From positions 1 to 19,784 of the forward strand of contig SEEY01000007.1 in assembly GCA_004211235.1 (NCBI GenBank): a DNA stretch of 19,784 bases. Direction: 5' to 3'. How positions within the stretch are numbered: the stretch's first letter is position 1; every line of letters starts with the position of its first letter. Under the pieces are notes generated by a model. That model saw only the letters and a program-made list of their open reading frames with translations, made no database searches and was not told the origin of the DNA. Shown here piece by piece: positions 1 through 6,669 of the stretch. Origin of the DNA: Rubrivivax sp. (GTDB lineage Bacteria; Pseudomonadota; Gammaproteobacteria; Burkholderiales; Burkholderiaceae). The position numbers were made by a program, and so were the translations under genes.

Positions 1-1
1 C

Positions 2-1417
2 GGCCCCGAGCCCTTCGTCACGCTGCAGTGGGGCGCCTACTTCTTCGTGCCGTCCATTGCGGCACTGAAGGCGCTGCCGGGTCTCGTCGAGCTGGCGCTG
101 CCGCTGCCGGCGCCCACGCCGGTGCCCGAGCGCGTGCCCGACCTGCAGGACAAGGCCGCGATGCAGCTGTGGCTGGAAGACACCACCACGCGTGACCAGG
201 CCTGGGCCTGGGTGCGCGCGCAGCCGGGCGGCGTCGTCGACACGGCCTATGGCGTGCTGGTGGGCGCCGCCGAGCGCGTCTGCGAGGTGCTGCGGAACGC
301 GCCCGACCGTTACTCCGTCAGCGGCTACGGCGAGCGCATGCACGACTCCATCGGCGTCGGCTTTCTGGGCCTGGACGACGACAGCGGCCACCGCGAGCAG
401 GCGCCGGCCATCAACGCCGCCATCGAGGCCTACAGCGAGGCGCAGTGCTATGCCACGGCCTACAAGGTCGCCCGGATGGGACTGGAAAAGCTCAAGGCCG
501 AGGCGCGCGCGCTGCTTGCCGCCTTCCCCGCCAGCCAGAAGCCGCGCGACCTGCCCACCGACACGCCGCTGGACTTCGAGCGCCTCAGCGAAGGCGTGCT
601 CGCCGCGCTGTGCACCGCCTGGTTCGGCCAGCCGGACGGCAAGCGCATCTGGGGCACCGAGTTCCATGCCGAGGCCTACCCGAACGGTGCGGTGGCACCG
701 CGTTGCCCGCGCGACCTGTTCAAGGTCTCGCGCCATGTGTTCGGCCCCTACCCGACGGAGGCCGTGAAGGAGGAGGGCCGCGCCGCCGGCCAGCGCTTCC
801 TGGCCGCGACCGAGGCCTGGCTCGCCGAGCCGGGCGTGCAGCTGCCGCCCCTGGCCGCCAAGATCATCGCCGCCGCTTCAGGCCTGCCGGGCGCCACGCC
901 CGACCTGCCCGCGCGCACGCTGGCCGGCATCATGCTGGGCTTTCCGCCCACCACGCATGCCAACCTGCTGACCGTGCTGGCCGCCTGGGTGCAGACGAAG
1001 AAGCTCTGGGAGCTGCAGACGCTGTGGCACGAGGTGCCTGTGGATGCGCAGACCAGCCAGCGCCCCTACGCCGAGGCCGTGGCGCGCCTGCGCCCGACGA
1101 TGGTGGCGACGCTCAATCAGCGCCCCACGCCCTTCCAGGTCTGGCGCAAGGCGCGCGTGGCGCATCGGCTGGGCTCGGTGGACATCGAGCCCGGCCGCGT
1201 GGTCATCGTCGGCCTGGGCTCGGCCACGCAGCAGGACCCTTTGCGCCACCACGTCGCCTTCGGCGGCGACCGCGCCGACCCCAACGGCCCGCCGCCGCAC
1301 GCCTGCTCCGGCTACGGCATGGGCATGGGCGTCATGCTGGGCGTCGTCGCGGCGGTGCTGGACGCCGGGGTGATGCGGTTCACGGGGGCGCCGACGGTGG
1401 TGGCGTTGGCGGTGTGA
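2..1417 (+). CDS. Cytochrome P450-like haem domain, C-terminal part of a longer protein (possible DyP peroxidase-P450 fusion); 5' partial
   Basis: The frame is open to the left edge of the window, so the gene starts upstream; the GTG at 47 is probably internal. The first visible residues (PEPFVTLQWGAYFFVPS) resemble the extreme C-terminus of DyP-type peroxidases, which would make this a peroxidase-P450 fusion; that is recalled family resemblance, not a search. The rest (about 440 aa) has P450 landmarks: an I-helix-like LGFPPTTHANLL, a K-helix-like EAVARLRP, and a haem-ligand region with FGGDR, a short Pro-rich insert and HACSGYGMGMG, with the cysteine codon at 1304-1306. Two features are unusual. 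The acidic residue before the I-helix TT is replaced by Pro, and the ExxR motif is shifted by one residue. Loss of the acid would fit a peroxide-using rather than an O2-activating P450. A membrane anchor is not visible. The stop is TGA. Confidence 0.6.
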   Translation, partial: GPEPFVTLQWGAYFFVPSIAALKALPGLVELALPLPAPTPVPERVPDLQDKAAMQLWLEDTTTRDQAWAWVRAQPGGVVDTAYGVLVGAAERVCEVLRNAPDRYSVSGYGERMHDSIGVGFLGLDDDSGHREQAPAINAAIEAYSEAQCYATAYKVARMGLEKLKAEARALLAAFPASQKPRDLPTDTPLDFERLSEGVLAALCTAWFGQPDGKRIWGTEFHAEAYPNGAVAPRCPRDLFKVSRHVFGPYPTEAVKEEGRAAGQRFLAATEAWLAEPGVQLPPLAAKIIAAASGLPGATPDLPARTLAGIMLGFPPTTHANLLTVLAAWVQTKKLWELQTLWHEVPVDAQTSQRPYAEAVARLRPTMVATLNQRPTPFQVWRKARVAHRLGSVDIEPGRVVIVGLGSATQQDPLRHHVAFGGDRADPNGPPPHACSGYGMGMGVMLGVVAAVLDAGVMRFTGAPTVVALAV

Positions 1418-1426
1418 GGCCTTGAG

Positions 1427-1446
1427 GCGGCGATGCACCTCGCCGC
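1427..1446 (+). terminator. Short GC hairpin after the P450-like gene
   Basis: GCGGCGA at 1427-1433 pairs with TCGCCGC at 1440-1446 around a 6-base loop, 9 bases after the stop codon. No T-run follows, so it is only a weak terminator candidate. Confidence 0.2.
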
Positions 1447-1626
1447 AGACCCGCTCCCTTCAACTCATTTGCCTCTCAGCATCCGGGCGTACAGGTAGGC
1501 GATGAGCAGAGGCAGCGCCACCGCCAACGTGACCACGTCTGAAGGGAAGCCGGACCGCGATTTGATGATGACGGATGGCAACCCCAGCACCGCCTGCAGC
1601 CACGTGGCGGCAAGGAACGAAAGCCC

Positions 1627-1703
1627 GTAGGTTGGGGTGAGCCACGCGAACCCCAACGCGAGCGGCGCCTTCGTTGGGGTTCACTTCGTTCACCCCAACC
1701 TAC
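1627..1703. repeat. Inverted pair of REP-like palindromic units
   Basis: GTAGGTTGGGGTGA at 1627-1640 is the exact reverse complement of 1690-1703. Inside it, GAACCCCAACG at 1648-1658 pairs with 1672-1682. Each half is also its own small palindrome, with TTGGGGT and ACCCCAA at 1632-1638/1650-1656 and at 1674-1680/1692-1698. The loop between the halves is 13 bases (1659-1671). This design, two head-to-head TTGGGG...CCCCAA units, matches the intergenic REP/BIME-type repeats scattered in many proteobacterial genomes. It lies between the convergent ends of the P450-like gene and the cyclase-ATPase gene, so it may also act as a transcription stop or mRNA stabiliser. Confidence 0.75.
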
Positions 1704-1868
1704 CACTGGTGCCGGTGCCGCAGTCCTTGGGCACTGGGTCGGTCAGCACAAAGTGGATGGCCATCTCCGCGCCGTCGCTGGCGGCCTGGCCGGGGTAGCT
1801 GCCAAGGGAGTCTGTGCGGCCGGGCGGGGCACCCGCGTGGGATCAGGGGCGCCTGTCGAGCGGGGTTC

Positions 1869-4868
1869 TCAACATGAAAGCGCGTCGGCGCGGGCCAGGA
1901 AACCGGTCATGCCCATGCGCGTGAACTCGGCGCGCGCGACCTCGAGCGCCGCCTGCCAGCCGTCGTCCAGCTTGAGCTGCGCTTCGAGCAGCGCCGTCAC
2001 GGCGGCTTCGTGGTCCGACTGGCGCTGCTCGCCGGCGCCGCGTGCCAGGGCCAGGTAGCGCCGCGCCTGCGCCACGTCGCCGACCTGGCCGGCCAGCCGG
2101 GCCGCGGCGCGGTAGGCCATCGCGCCGCCGATCCAGTCGTGCTGGCGGCCGCGCTTGAGCGCCAGCGCGATGTGGTGGCGCGCCGCCGTGGCGTGGCCCT
2201 GGGTGGACAGGATCTCGGCCGCCCAGCCGTGGTTGAAGCTGCTGTACAGGCCGCCGCCGCGCGGTGCCAGCCAGGCGGTGGCGTCCAGCACGTGCTGCAG
2301 CGCCGTCGGGTCGGCCTGCTCCATCCATGCGCCGTAGGCGGCGGCGGCGTGGCCCATGGCGCAGGTGAACATGCTGCGCACCTGGGCGCCGACGCGGTGG
2401 GCCGCCAGCGCCGCGGCGCGCCCCTCGGCCCAGCGGCCCTGCCACAGCAGCACGGCGGCGCGCCAGCCCTGGATGCTGGCCTCCACCGCGTGGCCGCTGC
2501 CGTCGAAGGGAGCCAGCGCCTCGGCGATGAGCGCATGGGCTTCGTCGAAGCGGCCCTGGTCGCCCAGCACGTAGGCGCGGCAGCACAGCGAGAAGGACAG
2601 CCCGATGCGGTTGGCGGCGCTCTTCACCGCGCGGCTGCGCTGGCGCTCGATGGCGAGGTCCAGCATGGGCAGGGCCTCGGCATAGTTGGCCGCGGCAGCC
2701 TGCAGCTGGCCGACGGTGCCGGGCAGTTGGGCCAGCAGCGCCTGGTCGTTGCAGCGCTGCGCGGTCTCGACGGCGGCGCGGGCATGGCGCAGGCTGTCGC
2801 GCGTTTCGCCGAGGGCGTAGCCGACGTAGGCCAGCCAGTATTCGGTGCGGGCGATGAGGCTGTCGTCGCCCTCGGCCGCGGCGAGCGCGGCGGCGTGGCG
2901 CAGCACGCGCAGGTCGTCCTGCGAGGCGTCGAAGACGCAGGCCATGCCCAGGCGCTGGGCGATGTTGATCCAGCGGCGGCGGGCCAGGCTTTCGCCGCCA
3001 TCGTCAGGCAGGAACTCGAGCGCGGCGAGTGCGGCGCGGAACTGCTTCTTGGCGCGGTCCAGCGCCGAGGCCACCAGCGCCTGGTCACCGGCAGCCTCGG
3101 CGTGGCGGGCCGCGGCCGGCCAGTCGTTGGCGGCGGCGTCGTGATAGGCGAGCTGCTCGTGGAGCTGGTCTTCCGCGCCGCCGCGGGCCAGCAGTTCGGC
3201 GCTGATGCGGCGGTGCAGCGCCTGGCGCTCGTGCAGGCCGGTGGCGTAATAGACGACGTCGCGCGTGATGCCGTGCTTGAAGCGCAGATGACCGGGGTTC
3301 TGGTCGGGAAAGATGAAATCCTGCGCGGCCAGCGCCTGGACGTCCGGGTGCTGCTCACCGTAGCCGGACAGCGCCTGCAGCAGCCAGGCCGGGATGACGT
3401 TGCCGATGACGGCGGCCAGCCGCACCAGCTGCGCCTGCCCGGGCGGCAGGCGGCCGACGCGGGACTCGACCAGCGCGGCCAGCCAGGCCGAGCTGCTCTG
3501 CCCCTCGATGAAGGCATCGCCGGTCTCGGCCGCCGCGTGACAAAGCTCCTCGATGAACAGCGGGTTGCCGCCCGCATGTCGGCGCACCTCGGCGGCGACG
3601 AAGGGGTCCATCTTGGGCAGCAGCTGCTGCACGGCGCGCGCCGATTCGCACTCGGTCAGCGGCGGCAGCTCGATGATCTGGGCGCCATCGTCATGCGAGC
3701 CCGGCAGGGCGGGCTCGGGCCGGCTGGCCGTGAGCAGCAGCAGCGGCAGGCTCTGCGCTGCGGCGATGGTGCGCAGCCGGTGCAGCAGGCGCAGCGAGGC
3801 GTCGTCGGCCCACTGCAGGTCGTCGATGAAGACGAGCTGGGCCTCGCGCCGGGCGAGCGCCAGCAGCAGCGCGAGCAGGGCGTCGGCCCGCAGCGCCGGC
3901 GGGCTGTGCTGGGCGGCGGCCAGCTCGGGCGGCGGGTCGGTCATGCCGTCCATGGCGCGCAGCATCTGCAGGAAGGGCTGCAGCGGCTCGGCGCTGAGGT
4001 AGCTCTCGCAGTAGCCGCGGTGCAGGCGGCAGATCTGGCCGGCCTGGTCGGCCGCGTGGCGTAGGAACTCCTCGGTCAGCCGCGTCTTGCCGACGCCCGC
4101 GCCGGCGCGCAGCCCCAGCCACAGCGTGCGGCCACCCAGCGCCCGCACGAGGGCCGTGTGCAGCGTCGCCATCGGCGCCTCGCGGCCGACGAAGGGCGCC
4201 AGGCCGCGGCGCATGCTCGCCTCGTAGCGCCGGCTCACGGCGGCGCGGCCGAACACGCGGTAGGCGCCCAGCGGCGTCGCGCGGCCGCGCAGCTGCAGCG
4301 AGAAACGCGGCCCGGTCTCGAAGAACTGGCTCTGCAGGCCCAGGCTCTCATCGCTGGCGATGATCTCGTCGGCCTTGGCCGCCTCGGACAGGCGTGCGGC
4401 GATGTTGGGCGCGTTGCCGAGCAGCTCGAAGCGGCCGCGCATCTGGTCGCCCTCGTTGATGAGGACGATGCCGGCATGAATGCCGCTGTGCAGCGTCAGG
4501 CCCCGAAAGTGCGCCGGCCGCGGCCCGGGCGGCAGCAGGCCGCGCACGGCGCTGTGCAGCTCCAGCGCGGCGTCGGTGGCGCGGCGGCCGTCGTCCTCGC
4601 GCACCTCGGGGTGGCCGAACACGGCCAGCATGCCGTCGCCCTGGATGCGCGCAATGACGCCGCCGTGGTGCGGCACGATGCGCTCGTACACCGCGCGCAG
4701 GGTGCCCAGCATGGCCGCGTAATGCTCCGCCTCCATCCATTCGGCCATGGCGGTGGAGCCGCTCAGGTCGACGAACAGCAGCGTCAGCAGTCGACGCTGG
4801 CCCGCGGAAGCCGCGGGAGCCACGGGCGTGGGGGAAGGGGTCGGGAGCTCGGTCACTGCGCCGGTCAT
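1869..4868 (-). CDS. Class III adenylate/guanylate cyclase-AAA ATPase-TPR signalling protein
   Basis: This 999-aa cytosolic protein has three parts. Residues about 27-205 form a class III nucleotidyl cyclase domain with metal-binding Asp34 (FVDLSGS) and Asp78 (GDG). The GNAPNIAARL segment holds the transition-state Asn155 and Arg159, and Glu148 sits where the purine-contacting Asp usually is. Residues about 225-445 form a STAND/AAA-type ATPase with Walker A GAGVGKT (Lys261), Walker B VFIDDLQWAD (348-354) and the GNPLFIEEL motif common in this group. The remainder (about 560-990) is Ala-rich helical repeat of TPR type, likely for protein binding. Key cyclase residues are present, so it may make cAMP or cGMP, although many such multidomain cyclases have unproven activity. 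The ATG at 4866-4868 has AGGAT just upstream. The gene lies 33 bases after another cyclase-type gene, so the two are probably co-transcribed. No membrane segment is visible. Confidence 0.88.
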   Translation of the reverse strand: MTGAVTELPTPSPTPVAPAASAGQRRLLTLLFVDLSGSTAMAEWMEAEHYAAMLGTLRAVYERIVPHHGGVIARIQGDGMLAVFGHPEVREDDGRRATDAALELHSAVRGLLPPGPRPAHFRGLTLHSGIHAGIVLINEGDQMRGRFELLGNAPNIAARLSEAAKADEIIASDESLGLQSQFFETGPRFSLQLRGRATPLGAYRVFGRAAVSRRYEASMRRGLAPFVGREAPMATLHTALVRALGGRTLWLGLRAGAGVGKTRLTEEFLRHAADQAGQICRLHRGYCESYLSAEPLQPFLQMLRAMDGMTDPPPELAAAQHSPPALRADALLALLLALARREAQLVFIDDLQWADDASLRLLHRLRTIAAAQSLPLLLLTASRPEPALPGSHDDGAQIIELPPLTECESARAVQQLLPKMDPFVAAEVRRHAGGNPLFIEELCHAAAETGDAFIEGQSSSAWLAALVESRVGRLPPGQAQLVRLAAVIGNVIPAWLLQALSGYGEQHPDVQALAAQDFIFPDQNPGHLRFKHGITRDVVYYATGLHERQALHRRISAELLARGGAEDQLHEQLAYHDAAANDWPAAARHAEAAGDQALVASALDRAKKQFRAALAALEFLPDDGGESLARRRWINIAQRLGMACVFDASQDDLRVLRHAAALAAAEGDDSLIARTEYWLAYVGYALGETRDSLRHARAAVETAQRCNDQALLAQLPGTVGQLQAAAANYAEALPMLDLAIERQRSRAVKSAANRIGLSFSLCCRAYVLGDQGRFDEAHALIAEALAPFDGSGHAVEASIQGWRAAVLLWQGRWAEGRAAALAAHRVGAQVRSMFTCAMGHAAAAYGAWMEQADPTALQHVLDATAWLAPRGGGLYSSFNHGWAAEILSTQGHATAARHHIALALKRGRQHDWIGGAMAYRAAARLAGQVGDVAQARRYLALARGAGEQRQSDHEAAVTALLEAQLKLDDGWQAALEVARAEFTRMGMTGFLARADALSC

Positions 4869-4901
4869 CCTAGCGGCTGGTCAGCGCTGTCCCCGGCGTG
4901 C

Positions 4902-6152
4902 TCAGGCTTGCATCGGCTGGAAGTCGGTGTCCGCCACGGTGCGCGGCGCGTCCGGCGGCAGGTCTTCCTCGCGCAGGCCCAGGTAGATGGGCTCGCCGTT
5001 GCGCCGGTGGATGTTGATCTTGGCGTTGTAGACGCGGTGGATCAGCCCGTGCTTGTCGGCGATCTGGTATTCGCTGATGCCCCAGAGGCCGGTCTCGTCG
5101 CGCCGGCCGGTGAGGTAGCAGGCGATCTCGTCGACCTCGGAGCCGGCCAGCTTCAGGCCGTTGAGGCTGCGCAGCGGTGCGCGCGTGCGCTCGACGAAGT
5201 CCAGGCTGTCGATGCGCACGTCGCCGCCGGTGGTCTCGTCATGCATCAGCGTGTTGAACTTCCCGACCAGGATCTGCCCCGGCTGGGCGTTTTCCACCAT
5301 GCGTGCCAGCTCGATCGTGACCTGGCCCACCAAGTAGCTGAACGAGGTCGGGTTCAGGCCCTCGGACTGGTAGAACTCGTAATGCGAGCCGACATGGAAG
5401 CAGGCGCGCAGCCGCGGCACCGACTCCGGCCGCGTGGCGCGCTCCTGGGCGAGCGCGTTGTCGGCCAGGATGAATTGCATCAGCTGGTACAGCTCCACAT
5501 TGGCCTCGACGCCACGCATGCGGTTCCAGATGTAGAAGCCGTCGCCCGTCGTCGTGCGGGCGAAGTTGATGTTGATTTCCTGGGCCAGCAGCTTGGCGTA
5601 GGCCGCGTTGACCGAGCAGGACAGGCTGTTGAGCTGCACCACCTGCTGCAGCGGCGTCAGCAGCGAGAAGCCGACGGCGTCGAACAGGATGACGGCGCGG
5701 TCTTCCACCAGGCGCACGCCGTAGCGCGCGGCGATGGCCGCGATCAGCGGCAGGCCCAGGCCCTTCTCGGGGGCGAAAGGCAGCTCGATGAAGCGCGGCG
5801 TCACGCCCAGGGCGGCGCTGACGGCGTCGAAGGCGTGGGCGTCCAGGTGCTCCTGGTTGGACAGCAGCTTGTCCAGCAGCCGCGCGCGCCGCGTCAGCTC
5901 GGCCGGCGGCAGGTTGCCGTCGCCCAGGGCGAATTCGGTCAGCATGGGGTGGGGCGCGACGATGGCGCGCAGCCCGCGTGCCTCGGGCGTCCAGCCGAAC
6001 AGCAGGTTGTCACCCAGGTTCCACATGGCGTAGAGGGCCTGGTCCAGCAGGATGATGTTGTCGCGAAGCTGGTTTTCGCTCAGGCCTGCCGGAGCGGGGT
6101 AGGCCATGAAGCCGTCCAGCCAGGACCTTCGTTTGCGCAGCTCTTCTTTCAC
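4902..6152 (-). CDS. Cyclase-homology-domain protein, partly degenerate active site
   Basis: This 416-aa protein has no signal peptide or membrane segment. The central part (about 150-300) looks like a class III cyclase fold: ILFDAVGFS with Asp158 and TTTGDGF with Asp204 keep both metal-binding positions. In the segment matching GxxVNxAAR (YLVGQVTIELARM) the catalytic Asn is replaced by Ile280, while Arg284 is kept. It is therefore probably weak or inactive as a cyclase, and may be regulatory. The N-terminal 150 residues and C-terminal 100 residues match no domain I recognise. The C-terminus (EYQIADKHGLIHRVYNAKIN) may be a small sensor or binding module. The start is GTG at 6150-6152, chosen because GGAG lies 7 bases upstream; a Met at residue 16 is the alternative. 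It is the first gene of a pair with the 999-aa cyclase-ATPase 33 bases downstream. Confidence 0.75.
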   Translation of the reverse strand: MKEELRKRRSWLDGFMAYPAPAGLSENQLRDNIILLDQALYAMWNLGDNLLFGWTPEARGLRAIVAPHPMLTEFALGDGNLPPAELTRRARLLDKLLSNQEHLDAHAFDAVSAALGVTPRFIELPFAPEKGLGLPLIAAIAARYGVRLVEDRAVILFDAVGFSLLTPLQQVVQLNSLSCSVNAAYAKLLAQEININFARTTTGDGFYIWNRMRGVEANVELYQLMQFILADNALAQERATRPESVPRLRACFHVGSHYEFYQSEGLNPTSFSYLVGQVTIELARMVENAQPGQILVGKFNTLMHDETTGGDVRIDSLDFVERTRAPLRSLNGLKLAGSEVDEIACYLTGRRDETGLWGISEYQIADKHGLIHRVYNAKINIHRRNGEPIYLGLREEDLPPDAPRTVADTDFQPMQA

Positions 6153-6214
6153 TAGCGGGCTCCGATGAAGTAGCCCGATTGTCTTTCAGAGATGAAACCG
6201 CGTGGAACAAGACA

Positions 6215-6271
6215 GAGCCGACTCGGCGGCGCAGTTCGGGGCATCGCCCCGCTGCGCCGGCGACTCGGCTC
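6215..6271. repeat. Long near-perfect palindrome, possible terminator
   Basis: The arms at 6215-6234 and 6252-6271 pair at 18 of 20 positions. The sequence between them folds again into a 6-bp GC stem (6237-6242 with 6246-6251) with a 3-base loop. The whole is a 57-base hairpin between the start of the 416-aa cyclase-type gene and the end of the 78-aa secreted-protein gene. Reading the minus strand, the hairpin is followed by TGTCTTGTT, so it could terminate the small gene. Its length and symmetry would also fit a dispersed repeat. Confidence 0.6.
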
Positions 6272-6295
6272 GTGGAGGGAAGGTCTGACGCATCG

Positions 6296-6532
6296 TCACG
6301 CAGCGCGGCGCAGGCTGATGGTCACGCGCGGCAGTTGCTGAACCTGGGCGACTTCGCGCACGGCGTAACCGGTCACGACGACGCGCGGCAGCTGGGTGAC
6401 TTCCTTGACGGACTTGCCGGTGACGACGACGCGGGGCAGCTGCTGCACTTGCTGCGGTGCTGCGCTGGCCGTGAAGGCGGTGAAGGCGAAGGCGGCGACA
6501 GCGGCGGCCTGGATCAGAACGGTGGTCTTCAT
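6296..6532 (-). CDS. Small secreted protein with three QLPRV repeats
   Basis: This 78-aa protein begins with a clear Sec signal peptide, MKTTVLIQ followed by an Ala-rich core, with likely cleavage after TASA (residue 24). The mature part of about 54 aa is almost entirely three copies of one unit: QQLPRVVVTGKSVKEV, TQLPRVVVTGYAVREV and QQLPRVTISLRR. I do not recognise a family. The LPRVVVTG core resembles the N-terminal TonB-box region of TonB-dependent receptors, but the protein has no plug or barrel. The ATG is preceded by AAGGAAG at a normal spacing, which supports translation. It is transcribed alone, between two strong palindromes, and has an inverted repeat in its leader. It probably acts in the periplasm or outside the cell; its function is unknown. 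Confidence 0.7.
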   Translation of the reverse strand: MKTTVLIQAAAVAAFAFTAFTASAAPQQVQQLPRVVVTGKSVKEVTQLPRVVVTGYAVREVAQVQQLPRVTISLRRAA

Positions 6533-6552
6533 GGTGCTTCCTTCGGGGTTTT

Positions 6553-6570
6553 CACAGCGGAATTGCTGTG
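6553..6570. promoter_or_regulatory. Inverted repeat in the leader of the small secreted protein gene
   Basis: CACAGC at 6553-6558 and GCTGTG at 6565-6570 form a perfect 6-bp inverted repeat around GGAATT, 20 bases upstream of the ATG. It could be an operator or an mRNA hairpin. The half-sites are oriented opposite to a LexA box (CTGT-N8-ACAG). No regulator can be assigned. Confidence 0.35.
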
Positions 6571-6592
6571 TCGATGGAAGCAGTTTCGGCAT

Positions 6593-6642
6593 CGGCCCGC
6601 CGCGCCGCCACGTCGCTGCGACGAGTCGCCGCCCGCGGGCCG
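6593..6642. terminator. Nested hairpin downstream of the S9 peptidase gene
   Basis: CGGCCCGC at 6593-6600 pairs exactly with 6635-6642, and inside it CGTCG at 6611-6615 pairs with 6619-6623. It starts 28 bases beyond the peptidase stop codon (minus strand) and precedes the small secreted-protein gene. It lacks a T-run, so it may slow or stop transcription only partly. Confidence 0.35.
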
Positions 6643-6669
6643 TGAGCTGCAGGCGGCGCGGATGAGCCG

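Larger units (their letters stand above)
1418..1868. other. Non-coding gap with possible gene remnants
   Basis: This 451-base stretch has no convincing gene. On the minus strand, 1465-1656 is an open frame starting with TTG inside the palindromic repeat. Its 63 codons read as two hydrophobic stretches (around LAATWLQAVLGLPSVII and VVTLAVALPLLIAYLYARM), and it could be the tail of a decayed membrane protein. Also on the minus strand, 1690-1842 is an open frame of 50 codons with no start, including the non-random-looking AEMAIHFVLTDPVPKDC, and its stop codon is supplied by the repeat. Both frames end or begin in the repeat, as expected if the element landed in or beside a dying gene. No product can be named. 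Confidence 0.3.

Noticed and set aside
22..60. GTG at 47 as the true start of the P450-like gene
   Set aside because: The frame is open and protein-like to the window edge with no ribosome-binding site before this GTG, so it is most likely an internal Val.
2010..4064. Long plus-strand open frame opposite the cyclase-ATPase gene
   Set aside because: It is a GC-rich mirror of the real gene: low-complexity Ala/Gly/Arg/Gln content, no domain motifs, while the minus strand shows clear cyclase and Walker motifs.
4158..6155. Long plus-strand open frame spanning both cyclase-type genes
   Set aside because: It crosses two real minus-strand genes, has biased His/Gln/Ala content and no recognisable motif.
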